Under the pieces are notes generated by a model that ran no database searches, had not been told where the DNA came from, and saw only the letters and a program-made list of their open reading frames with translations. Source: Psychroflexus sp. (lineage in GTDB: Bacteria > Bacteroidota > Bacteroidia > Flavobacteriales > Flavobacteriaceae). Taken from it: a stretch of 12,979 bases of DNA. Shown piece by piece: positions 7,499 to 12,892 of this stretch. The DNA lies in assembly GCA_003565575.1 (NCBI GenBank), contig PXBV01000291.1, positions 1-12,979 of the forward strand. The letters are read 5' to 3'. Every line of letters begins with the position of its first letter. Positions within the stretch are counted from its first letter, which is position 1. The translations under genes and the position numbers were made by a program.

Positions 7499-8495
7499 AT
7501 TTTACTAGCAATTCTTTTAAAATATCACCATTAGTAAGTTGATTGGCACCTACTCCTTTACTTCTCATATCCGCTTCCCGAATCATTGCAATGGCGCGGC
7601 TAGATTTTTTCATGTTGTAATGCTTGGATGCAAATGCATAATCTTCTAAAAAGTATGCATTGACGCCAAGAGCTTTGGCAGCGGCAAATTTAGATTTATC
7701 CTTTAAAGCGTGGTACCTAAGTAGCTTATTGAAGAATGAATTTAATGTGGCTATGGTAAGTGGTAAGGGATGATGCTTAGGATTTTGATCGAAATAGGCC
7801 GCGATTTGATGAGCTTTTACTTCATCTTTAACCGCTATGGCTTTATTTAATTCGAAACTATTAAAGTCTTTGCTAATGCCGATGTTTTCCTCTATGAGCT
7901 CTGGAGTGATTTTTTGCCCTGGAGGTATTACAAACCTAAGTTTTTCTAACTCTTTGTAAATCAATGACAGGTTATTCCCTAAAAACTCAAGAAGCATTAA
8001 AGAGGCCTTTGGAGTGATGGTATAGTTAAAAGCGGCTAATATTTCTGAAATCCATTGTGGGACTTGATTATCATATAAAGGCTTAGACTCAAAATAGATG
8101 GCGTGTTTTTTTAGTAGTTTGGTAACGCTTAATCTGCCGTCCAATTTTTTGTACTTTACACAAAATACCAAAACCGTAGTTGGTTGAGGTTGTTCTAAAT
8201 AAGAAGCTAGTTTTTGAAAGCTTTTCATTAAGCTTTGTGCCTCTCTTACAATGATGACTCGGCGTTCTGCCATCATTGGGTATTGCTTGGCTTGCATTAG
8301 TACCTCTTCTATATCTACATCTTTGCCGTATAGGATACTTTGATTAAATGCTTTTTCTTCTTCATTAAGAGCATTTTGCTCAATCTTATTTGCAATTAAA
8401 TCCACAAAAAATGGCTCTTTTTCTCCAACTAGAAAATAGATTGGGGAAAATATATTGTTATCTAAATCTTTAAGCAGTGTTTTGAAATCTTTCAT
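7488..8495 (-). CDS. holA: DNA polymerase III subunit delta
   Basis: The delta subunit is the wrench of the clamp loader (tau/gamma-delta-delta' complex) and opens the beta sliding clamp at replication primers. The 335 residues fit the family. The N-terminal AAA+-like domain begins around SPIYFLVGEKEPFFVD (degenerate P-loop region, ~17-32), AERRVIIVREAQ (~76-87) is the typical strand-plus-acid segment, QPQPTTVLVFCV sits in the Walker-B-like region, and SLIYKELEKLRFV is the typical delta helix. The C-terminal collar domain runs to LVKLMR. There is no Walker A lysine motif, as expected, because delta does not bind ATP. It is convergent with the small gene at 7309 and divergent from the nuclease gene at 8540 across 44 bp, so the two promoters must lie back to back. 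Confidence 0.9.
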   Translation of the reverse strand: MKDFKTLLKDLDNNIFSPIYFLVGEKEPFFVDLIANKIEQNALNEEEKAFNQSILYGKDVDIEEVLMQAKQYPMMAERRVIIVREAQSLMKSFQKLASYLEQPQPTTVLVFCVKYKKLDGRLSVTKLLKKHAIYFESKPLYDNQVPQWISEILAAFNYTITPKASLMLLEFLGNNLSLIYKELEKLRFVIPPGQKITPELIEENIGISKDFNSFELNKAIAVKDEVKAHQIAAYFDQNPKHHPLPLTIATLNSFFNKLLRYHALKDKSKFAAAKALGVNAYFLEDYAFASKHYNMKKSSRAIAMIREADMRSKGVGANQLTNGDILKELLVKLMR

Positions 8496-8539
8496 ATAAG
8501 CTTTGGCATTGTTTCATTCAATTTTACTTCTTTTGTGTT

Positions 8540-8980
8540 ATGCTAAAATTGAATTTTCCAGAGTGTGATTTGAAACTCAAAAATAAAGAAAATAAGCCAG
8601 CTATATTTTCTGTTTTGAGAAAAAAGTATTTGATATTGACTCCCGAAGAGTGGGTAAGACAACATTGCATCCATTTTCTTATACATGATAAAAATTATTC
8701 TATTTCTTTACTTAGTGAGGAGAGAGAACTAAAACTAGGAGCTGTAACTAAACGATACGACATCCTAGGCTTCACTTCTAATGGAGAAATAGACCTTGTT
8801 GTGGAGTGCAAAGCACCTCATATTAAGATAAGCCAAAAGACGTTTGACCAGATTGCAAGATACAATATGGCCTTAAAAGCTAATTATTTAATGATAACCA
8901 ATGGCATAAGTCACTATTATTGTAGAATGGATTATAAAAATGAGACTTATATTTTTTTAGAAGAATTACCCAAGAAATAA
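8540..8980 (+). CDS. Solo HsdR_N-type PD-(D/E)xK nuclease-like protein
   Basis: A 146-residue stand-alone protein matching the N-terminal nuclease domain of type I restriction R subunits (HSDR_N). Core motifs: TPEEWVRQH (34-42) with E37, then D74 in KRYDILGF, then the E89-C-K91 triad strand in EIDLVVECKAP, and a Q104-xxx-Y motif in TFDQIARYN. This is the complete PD-(D/E)xK constellation, so metal-dependent nuclease activity is plausible. No helicase domain, hsdS or hsdM is nearby, so it is not a restriction system; this family recurs beside holA in Bacteroidetes (from memory). Its stop shares one base with the start of the glycosyltransferase gene (TAATG), suggesting coupling, and holA diverges 44 bp upstream. 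Its actual role, DNA repair or otherwise, is unknown. Confidence 0.8.
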   Translation: MLKLNFPECDLKLKNKENKPAIFSVLRKKYLILTPEEWVRQHCIHFLIHDKNYSISLLSEERELKLGAVTKRYDILGFTSNGEIDLVVECKAPHIKISQKTFDQIARYNMALKANYLMITNGISHYYCRMDYKNETYIFLEELPKK

Positions 8981-9990
8981 TGAATATGACTGTAGCTGTT
9001 GTTATTTTAAACTGGAATGGAAAAAAACTTTTAGAACGCTACTTACCCTCAGTAGTACGACATTCTAAGAATGCTAATATCTATGTTGCAGATAATGCGT
9101 CTACAGATGATTCTTTAGCTTTTTTAAGTGAAAATTATCCAGAGATTAAGATACTTAAAAACACAGAGAATTTTGGCTTTGCTGGTGGTTATAATGAAGC
9201 TCTTAAGCAGGTGGATGAAGACATTTATGTGTTGCTAAATAATGATGTAGAAGTTACAGAAGGCTGGTTGGACAATATTTTGTACTTGTTTAAAACATCA
9301 AATGATATAGCGGTAATTCAGCCAAAAATTAAATCGACACAAAACAAGCATAAATTTGATTATGCAGGAGCTGCAGGTGGGTTTTTAGACAGTCTGGGAT
9401 ACCCGTTTTGCAGAGGAAGAATTTTTGATACAATTGAAGGAGATGAAGGTCAATATGATGAAGATATTGAAATTTTTTGGGCAAGTGGAGCATGCTTTTG
9501 TGTTAGGAGGGAATGTTTTACAAAAGTAAAAGGCTTTGACCAAGATTACTTTGCACATCAAGAAGAAATTGACCTTTGCTGGAGGCTTAAAAACATAGGA
9601 TATTCTATATGGTGTTGCCACAAAAGTGTTGTCTATCATCAAGGTGGAGGCACCTTATCAAATGTAAATCCTAGAAAGACTTTTTTGAATTTTAGGAATT
9701 CATTGTTTAATTTATTAAAAAATTCAAAAAAAAATCCTTTCGCTAAGATTGTGTTGAGGATGATTCTTGACGGCATTGCAGCTATAAGGTTTTTATTAAA
9801 AGGAAACCTTAAGCATTTTTTTGCTATATTCATGGCTCATATAAGCTTTTATAGTTTCATGAATAAAATGATTAAGAAAAGAAAGAAATTAAAACAAAAC
9901 GAACAAGAATTTGTTGTAAAAAGCATAGTTTGGCATAATTATTTCTTAAGTTTAAATACTTATAACCAAATTAAAATTAACAATAATTAA
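8980..9990 (+). CDS. Glycosyltransferase family 2
   Basis: A GT-A-fold inverting glycosyltransferase of 336 residues. VVILNWNGKKLLERYLPS (7-24) is the nucleotide-sugar strand and helix. DNASTDDS (38-45) is the first acidic motif, FGFAGGYNEAL (65-75) is the family's dTDP-rhamnosyl/hexosyltransferase-like loop, and VLLNNDVEV (84-92) carries the metal-binding D89. HQEEIDLCWRLKNIGY (193-208) holds the probable catalytic acids, and VVYHQGGGTL closes the domain. The C-terminal ~70 residues contain a hydrophobic stretch (FFAIFMAHISFYSF, ~280-293) that may anchor it to the inner membrane. ATG 8980 overlaps the preceding stop; an ATG two codons later (8986) is equally possible. Donor and acceptor are unknown. 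No other polysaccharide genes are in view, so a single modification step is as likely as a capsule pathway. Confidence 0.87.
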   Translation: MNMTVAVVILNWNGKKLLERYLPSVVRHSKNANIYVADNASTDDSLAFLSENYPEIKILKNTENFGFAGGYNEALKQVDEDIYVLLNNDVEVTEGWLDNILYLFKTSNDIAVIQPKIKSTQNKHKFDYAGAAGGFLDSLGYPFCRGRIFDTIEGDEGQYDEDIEIFWASGACFCVRRECFTKVKGFDQDYFAHQEEIDLCWRLKNIGYSIWCCHKSVVYHQGGGTLSNVNPRKTFLNFRNSLFNLLKNSKKNPFAKIVLRMILDGIAAIRFLLKGNLKHFFAIFMAHISFYSFMNKMIKKRKKLKQNEQEFVVKSIVWHNYFLSLNTYNQIKINNN

Positions 9991-10025
9991 ATTGAAGCTT
10001 ATTTAAATTATTAACTATTAGGAAC

Positions 10026-10033
10026 TAAATTTG
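10026..10033 (+). promoter_or_regulatory. Bacteroidetes -7 box for the OmpA lipoprotein gene
   Basis: TAAATTTG is a perfect TAnnTTTG -7 box, 26 bp before the ATG. The -33 side is poor: TTTA at 10002-10005 is at the right distance but lacks the TTTG consensus. Confidence 0.5.
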
Positions 10034-10059
10034 TAAAAACCTAAAATTAAAATTAAACC

Positions 10060-10902
10060 ATGAAAAAATTATTTGCTATTGCAATTACTGGAGTTTTGAT
10101 GTCGTCTTGCGTTTCCAACAAGAAATTTGCTGAGATGGAAGAAAAGTATCAAAACGCCAATGACCAACTTAAGTCTGCTGAAATGAAATTAGCAGCCTGT
10201 GAGGATGAACGAAGAAACTTAACGACTTCTTACGAAAGCCAAATCAAAACTCTACAAAACACAAATGCTGCGTTATTAAACACGACTGGAGAAATGGTTA
10301 CCATTTCTAAAAAAGGAGCTGAAAATCTGGAGCGTTCTCTTGAGAGCATGAAAGAAAAAGATTTACAGATCAAAACCATGAGAGATGCTATTAATAAGAA
10401 GGATAGTGTAACTCTTGCATTAGTAACTAGCCTTAAAGGTGCCTTAGATAATGTTAATGATGAGGATATCGAAATCAATGTTGAAAAAGGTGTAGTCTTT
10501 GTATCTATTTCTGATAAATTATTGTTTGGTAGCGGACAATTTAGTGTAACTAGTGAAGCTAAAAAAGTTTTAGAAAAGGTTGCAAAAGTTGTAAACGACA
10601 AGAAAGATTTTGAATTTATGGTAGAAGGTCATACGGATGATGACCCAATTTCAAGAACGAATATAGAAGACAACTGGGACTTAAGTACAAAACGTGCTAC
10701 AGCTGTGGTTAGAATATTACAAAATGATTATGGTGTAGAACCAGCAAGAATGACTGCTGCAGGTCGTGGTGAGTACAAGCCTGTTGCTTCTAACGATACG
10801 AGAGATGGGAAAGCTAAGAACAGAAGAACGCGTATTGTAGTTCTTCCTAAATTAGACCAGTTTTTTGGAATGATTGAAGATGGAATGAAAAACGCTAAAT
10901 AA
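10060..10902 (+). CDS. OmpA family lipoprotein
   Basis: A 280-residue outer-membrane lipoprotein expected to tether the outer membrane to peptidoglycan. The signal MKKLFAIAITGVLMSSC gives a lipobox with C17. Residues 22-~115 are charged and helical (AEMEEKYQNANDQLKSAEMK ...), probably a coiled coil spacing the lipid anchor from the wall. Residues ~138-262 are an OmpA/MotB domain: LFGSGQFSVTSEAKKVL, then VEGHTDDDP with D193, then DLSTKRATAVVRIL with R212 (the diaminopimelate-binding acid and arginine of the family), AAGRGEYKPVASN and NRRTRIVV. It has its own -7 box, 69 bp after the glycosyltransferase gene, and is closed by a strong terminator, so it is a single-gene unit. Length and motifs are all intact. 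Confidence 0.9.
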   Translation: MKKLFAIAITGVLMSSCVSNKKFAEMEEKYQNANDQLKSAEMKLAACEDERRNLTTSYESQIKTLQNTNAALLNTTGEMVTISKKGAENLERSLESMKEKDLQIKTMRDAINKKDSVTLALVTSLKGALDNVNDEDIEINVEKGVVFVSISDKLLFGSGQFSVTSEAKKVLEKVAKVVNDKKDFEFMVEGHTDDDPISRTNIEDNWDLSTKRATAVVRILQNDYGVEPARMTAAGRGEYKPVASNDTRDGKAKNRRTRIVVLPKLDQFFGMIEDGMKNAK

Positions 10903-10930
10903 TTTTAGACGTTTATCAAATACCCTACAG

Positions 10931-10959
10931 AAGCCTTGCTCAAATCGCAAGGCTTTTTT
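10931..10959 (+). terminator. Rho-independent terminator of the OmpA lipoprotein gene
   Basis: A perfect 9-bp stem AAGCCTTGC / GCAAGGCTT with loop TCAAATC, running into six T's, 28 bp after the stop codon. Confidence 0.92.
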
Positions 10960-10984
10960 AATGGATAAAATTTGGAAAGATTTG

Positions 10985-11014
10985 TTGTGTAAAAGAAGAT
11001 TATTTCTATATTTG
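10985..11014 (+). promoter_or_regulatory. Strong Bacteroidetes promoter for the tRNA-Arg locus
   Basis: -33 TTG (10985-10987; TTTGTTG context from 10981), 19-bp spacer, -7 box TATATTTG (11007-11014), an exact TAnnTTTG match. Transcription should begin near 11020. The TATATTTGCA..CGC context is what I associate with flavobacterial tRNA/rRNA promoters. The intact tRNA starts only ~290 bp further on, so the transcript must include the tandem tRNA-like units. Confidence 0.75.
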
Positions 11015-11074
11015 CATTCGCAAAAAAGAGCTGTTTAATTTATCCCGAATAGCATGGGTGTGAACGAAAAGAAA

Positions 11075-11137
11075 AGCATCCCGACCTCAAAGTCGGGACG
11101 GTCACAGGTTCTGAGATTAATTGAAATAATGAAAAAA
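11075..11137 (+). pseudogene. tRNA-like unit 0, 5'-truncated
   Basis: Begins at AGCATCCCGAC, lacking acceptor strand and D arm. It keeps the CCCGAC hairpin, variable loop (CGGTC) and the start of the T arm (ACAGGTTC), then the 26-bp spacer. Upstream sequence 11020-11074 has no tRNA similarity apart from purine-rich drift. Confidence 0.8.
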
Positions 11138-11223
11138 GGTCGCGTAGCTCAGCTGGATAGAGCATCCCGACCTCAAAGTCGGGACGGTCACAGGTTCTGA
11201 GATTAATTGAAATAATGAAAAAA
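11138..11223 (+). pseudogene. tRNA-Arg-like unit 1, 3'-truncated
   Basis: Positions 11138-11165 equal the intact tRNA (acceptor 5' strand GGTCGCG, D arm GCTC..GAGC). The anticodon arm is replaced by TCCCGAC-CTCAAA-GTCGGGA, a 7-bp stem with a 6-base loop (20 nt instead of 17). The T arm stops after ACAGGTTC and the acceptor 3' strand is missing, so no cloverleaf can close and no aminoacylation is expected. A 26-bp spacer leads into the next unit. Confidence 0.85.
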
Positions 11224-11309
11224 GGTCGCGTAGCTCAGCTGGATAGAGCATACCGACCTCAAAGTCGGGACGGTCACAGGTTCTGAGATTAATTGAAATA
11301 ATGAAAAAA
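11224..11309 (+). pseudogene. tRNA-Arg-like unit 2, 3'-truncated
   Basis: Same as unit 1 except A11252 for C, which leaves an A.G mismatch in the second pair of the hairpin (TACCGAC against GTCGGGA). The 26-bp spacer at its end directly precedes the functional tRNA. Confidence 0.85.
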
Positions 11310-11383
11310 GGTCGCGTAGCTCAGCTGGATAGAGCATCTGCCTTCTAAGCAGACGGTCACAGGTTCGAATCCTGTCGCGATCA
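11310..11383 (+). tRNA. tRNA-Arg (anticodon TCT)
   Basis: A 74-nt complete cloverleaf. Acceptor GGTCGCG / CGCGATC (one G.U), D stem GCTC/GAGC with loop AGCTGGATA, anticodon stem TCTGC/GCAGA with loop CTTCTAA (anticodon TCT, reading AGA/AGG), variable CGGTC, T stem ACAGG/CCTGT with loop TTCGAAT, discriminator A. CCA is not encoded (CTA follows). It is the last and only intact member of an 86-bp tandem series and is followed 2 bp later by a perfect 13-bp terminator stem. Confidence 0.96.
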
Positions 11384-11391
11384 CTAAAAGC
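11352..11391 (+). repeat. Left 40-bp direct repeat (tRNA 3' half)
   Basis: GACGGTCACAGG through CACTAAAAGC: variable loop, T arm, acceptor 3' strand, and the first bases of the terminator. It matches 11699-11738 at 39 of 40 positions (G11379 versus T11726). The two copies flank the GIY-YIG gene. Confidence 0.95.
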
Positions 11392-11415
11392 CACATCAAA
11401 AATGATGTGGCTTTT
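11386..11415 (+). terminator. Terminator after tRNA-Arg
   Basis: Perfect 13-bp stem AAAAGCCACATCA / TGATGTGGCTTTT with loop AAAA. The U-tract is only the four T's of the stem, followed by GTGG. The endonuclease ATG lies 9 bp beyond, so nuclease mRNA would need read-through or an unseen promoter. Confidence 0.85.
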
Positions 11416-11423
11416 GTGGTTGT

Positions 11424-11675
11424 ATGTGCATCGTATATATTTTACATTCAGAGAGTTTAGATAAGTTTTATATCGGTCATACTTGTGAAGATATTAAAGA
11501 AAGAATTAGAAAACACTTAATTGACCATAAAGGCTTTACAACAAGATCCAAAGATTGGAAACTGATGTATACAGAAGATTTTGAAACTAAATCAGAAGCT
11601 TATGCACGAGAAAGAGAAATCAAAAAATGGAAAAGTAAGAAACGTGTAAAACGACTTATTGATAATGATGAATAG
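11424..11675 (+). CDS. GIY-YIG endonuclease domain protein (83 aa)
   Basis: A minimal single-domain GIY-YIG nuclease of the UvrC/UPF0213-like type. The two-strand motif is V4-Y5-I6 ... F15-Y16-I17-G18. An arginine of the ERIRKH helix (R27 or R29), H31 and a GFTTRSKDWKL segment follow, then SEAYAREREIKKWK, in which E63 corresponds to the metal-binding glutamate of the RExxIK helix. All catalytic positions look intact. The ATG at 11424 is the only start in the frame after a stop at 11403-11405. The stop TAG (11673-11675) is formed by the ATAGAGC of the truncated tRNA copy that follows. There is no second DNA-binding domain, unlike phage homing nucleases. A tRNA-directed homing or mobility role is inferred from context; a general repair-like role cannot be excluded. 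Confidence 0.85.
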   Translation: MCIVYILHSESLDKFYIGHTCEDIKERIRKHLIDHKGFTTRSKDWKLMYTEDFETKSEAYAREREIKKWKSKKRVKRLIDNDE

Positions 11676-11730
11676 AGCATCCCGACTTAAAAAGTCGGGA
11701 CGGTCACAGGTTCGAATCCTGTCGCTATCA
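11672..11730 (+). pseudogene. 5'-truncated tRNA-like copy after the nuclease gene
   Basis: Starts in the D loop (ATAGAGCA), then TCCCGAC-TTAAAAA-GTCGGGA (7-bp stem, 7-base loop) in place of the anticodon arm. Variable loop and T arm are identical to tRNA-Arg, and the acceptor 3' strand CGCTATC (versus CGCGATC) and discriminator A complete it. It has no 5' acceptor strand, so it cannot fold into a tRNA alone. It is complementary in extent to units 1 and 2, which keep the 5' half instead. Confidence 0.85.
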
Positions 11731-11738
11731 CTAAAAGC
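11699..11738 (+). repeat. Right 40-bp direct repeat (tRNA 3' half)
   Basis: Second copy of the 11352-11391 sequence, with one mismatch. The match ends at AAAAGC, inside the first arm of a second terminator, so the duplicated block included tRNA 3' end plus the terminator's beginning. Confidence 0.95.
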
Positions 11739-11770
11739 TAATTTGCTGTTTATCAAAATTTGGCTTTTTT
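11733..11770 (+). terminator. Terminator after the truncated tRNA copy
   Basis: AAAAGCTAATTT pairs with AAATTTGGCTTTT (one G.U, one bulged A), followed by T's to 11770. It may be the original terminator of the tRNA locus, displaced by the insertion. Confidence 0.7.
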
Positions 11771-11812
11771 ATTGTTTGAAATTTTTTCTTATCTTAATTT
11801 ATGTATTCAATC

Positions 11813-12019
11813 TTAGATTAGAATAAAATTTCCAGTTATAAAACTTAAAACTGTACTAATAATAATTATTAACCACCAGTACTTTATCTGAAAAATATTA
11901 CTCCCAGTTGTTTTATTTGAAAGCTTTCTAATCTGTACATCCTCTTTTTCTTTATTGTTATTATAATATTTGTAAGACTTTAAACCACCTAATCCTATTG
12001 CCTTTAATTTGCAGAAAAA
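11813..12019 (-). pseudogene. Coding-like remnant with a C-terminal membrane segment, no start codon
   Basis: Minus-strand frame free of stops from 12019 to the TAA at 11813-11815. It reads KLKAIGLGGLKSYKYYNNN, a polar KEKEDVQIRKLSNKTTGSN part, then YWWLIIIISTVLSFITGNF as a transmembrane helix. The composition is typical of real protein in this AT-rich genome, but the frame has no ATG, GTG or TTG and is closed by TGA at 12020-12022 inside the end of the secreted-protein gene. It is best read as the 3' end of a small membrane-protein gene whose 5' part was lost, or a gene with a non-standard start. I do not recognise the family. The rest of the 11771-12003 interval holds nothing else I can support. 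Confidence 0.45.
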
Positions 12020-12753
12020 TCAGTTGGATAAGCTTCTGCATAAGGTGACCAGATTTCATGAATAGGTTGTCCTTTTGAGCTTTTACCTTGATGATGCCAT
12101 TCGTTATTGATGATATCATATTCAAAATGGAGTGAATCTCCTACCCTATCCCTATCCCTTGAAAAAAAGGTAATCTGTTCTACATAAACACCATCTTCAC
12201 TAGTATAAATTCCACCACCAGTACCCATAAAGGACTTGGTAGCAGAGTTAAAAGCTACCCACTGGAAACGGTCGCCATTCAGTATTTTTATGGTTCGTCT
12301 ATCCCCTGGTGTCATTTTATTTAATTTACCTTCTCGTTCTCTTCCAGTGATTACCCAATTGCCATCCAACTCATTATCATTCTGAGAAATTCTCTTCCAG
12401 ACTTTAGTTTCTGTGGGGCTAGAATATTCAAGAGTTTGTTCGTCTAACCATTTGTAATCATAAGTAAGAAGCTTTCCTACCTTGGAATCATCATAGGTAT
12501 CAAAATCTCTTTTCTCTATAAATTTGGAGTCTACCAGTTTAAATTCTCCACCAGCTGCCCCTAAAAAACTATGATCAGCTAAACTTTTAGAACCAAGAGA
12601 AAAATAGCCGTCTACTACAATTTTAATAACTTCTCGGTCTGAAGCTTCTACTCCGTTAACACTTTCTAGCTTCCAAGCCCCCTCAAAGGATTGGGATGTA
12701 CAAACAGTTAATGTGAAAAAAATTAAAATTGAACTTAATAGTATTTTATACAT
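12004..12753 (-). CDS. Secreted protein with two lipocalin-like repeats
   Basis: A 249-residue exported protein of unknown function; flavobacterial relatives are usually labelled 'membrane or secreted protein'. Residues 1-~21 are a signal peptide (MYKILLSSILIFFTLTVCTS). C18 follows LTV, a poor lipobox, so SPI cleavage around S20/Q21 is as likely as lipidation. Two related modules follow, 25-121 and 131-236. Both open with G-x-W (GAWKLES, GNWVITG), have DR..IKI and a SFLGAAGG / SFMGTGGG loop, a hydrophobic IE/VEQ strand with a D-x-VG.x.L.x.YDY or EYD motif, and close with a Trp (KVWKR, EIWSP). This is the beta-barrel layout of DUF4488/lipocalin-like proteins. It may bind a small hydrophobic ligand at the envelope (inference). 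No clear promoter is seen in the 139 bp upstream. Confidence 0.8.
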   Translation of the reverse strand: MYKILLSSILIFFTLTVCTSQSFEGAWKLESVNGVEASDREVIKIVVDGYFSLGSKSLADHSFLGAAGGEFKLVDSKFIEKRDFDTYDDSKVGKLLTYDYKWLDEQTLEYSSPTETKVWKRISQNDNELDGNWVITGREREGKLNKMTPGDRRTIKILNGDRFQWVAFNSATKSFMGTGGGIYTSEDGVYVEQITFFSRDRDRVGDSLHFEYDIINNEWHHQGKSSKGQPIHEIWSPYAEAYPTDFSAN

Positions 12754-12892
12754 AACACATGATTTAAATTTAATATCTAAAATACAAAACTTTGTAACCT
12801 CATCATCGACATTTATAGATTTGATAAGATTTCAATGAAAGAAATCCAGAATTACCTATCACTTTAAGGCTTAAGCCGATTATTGAATGAAT

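Larger units (their letters stand above)
11075..11309 (+). repeat. 86-bp tandem repeat of truncated tRNA-Arg units (2.7 copies)
   Basis: Exact period 86: units begin at 11138 and 11224, the intact tRNA at 11310 is in phase, and a partial unit (11075-11137) precedes them. Each unit is tRNA 5' half, abnormal hairpin, T-arm start, then a 26-bp AT-rich spacer (TGAGATTAATTG ... AAAAAA). Units 1 and 2 differ at one base (C11166 versus A11252); the partial unit is identical over its 63 bp. Such identity implies recent duplication or ongoing conversion. Confidence 0.95.
11384..11738 (+). mobile_element. Candidate GIY-YIG element inserted at tRNA-Arg
   Basis: A 355-bp segment between the end of the intact tRNA and the end of a second tRNA 3' half. 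It contains a terminator hairpin, the 83-aa GIY-YIG gene, and a tRNA-like 3' end with a CCCGAC hairpin. The flanking 40-bp direct repeats fit a tRNA gene broken by the element and restored by a carried 3' half. Boundaries are inferred from repeat homology; no empty site is available for comparison. Confidence 0.6.

Noticed and set aside
9385..9833. Two minus-strand frames opposite the glycosyltransferase gene
   Set aside because: Lie entirely within a conserved gene and have antisense-type composition.
8540..9990. Type I restriction-modification locus
   Set aside because: Only the N-terminal nuclease domain of HsdR is present; no helicase, hsdM or hsdS, and the next gene is a glycosyltransferase.
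10230..10601. 123-codon minus-strand frame opposite the OmpA lipoprotein gene
   Set aside because: Antisense shadow; Ser/Leu-rich low-information product.
11075..11309. CRISPR array
   Set aside because: Repeats are contiguous 86-mers with no variable spacers, each made of tRNA sequence; no cas genes.
11203..11394. A 63-codon minus-strand frame (contains DRIRTCDRLLRRQ)
   Set aside because: It is the antisense of tRNA-Arg and of the preceding tRNA-like unit; this kind of peptide is a well-known artefact of tRNA loci.
12004..12022. Programmed -1 frameshift joining the secreted protein to the downstream membrane segment
   Set aside because: The frame relation is right, but GAT TTT TCT GCA is not a canonical slippery heptamer and the upstream protein ends in a normal family-like way; kept only as an alternative for the remnant.
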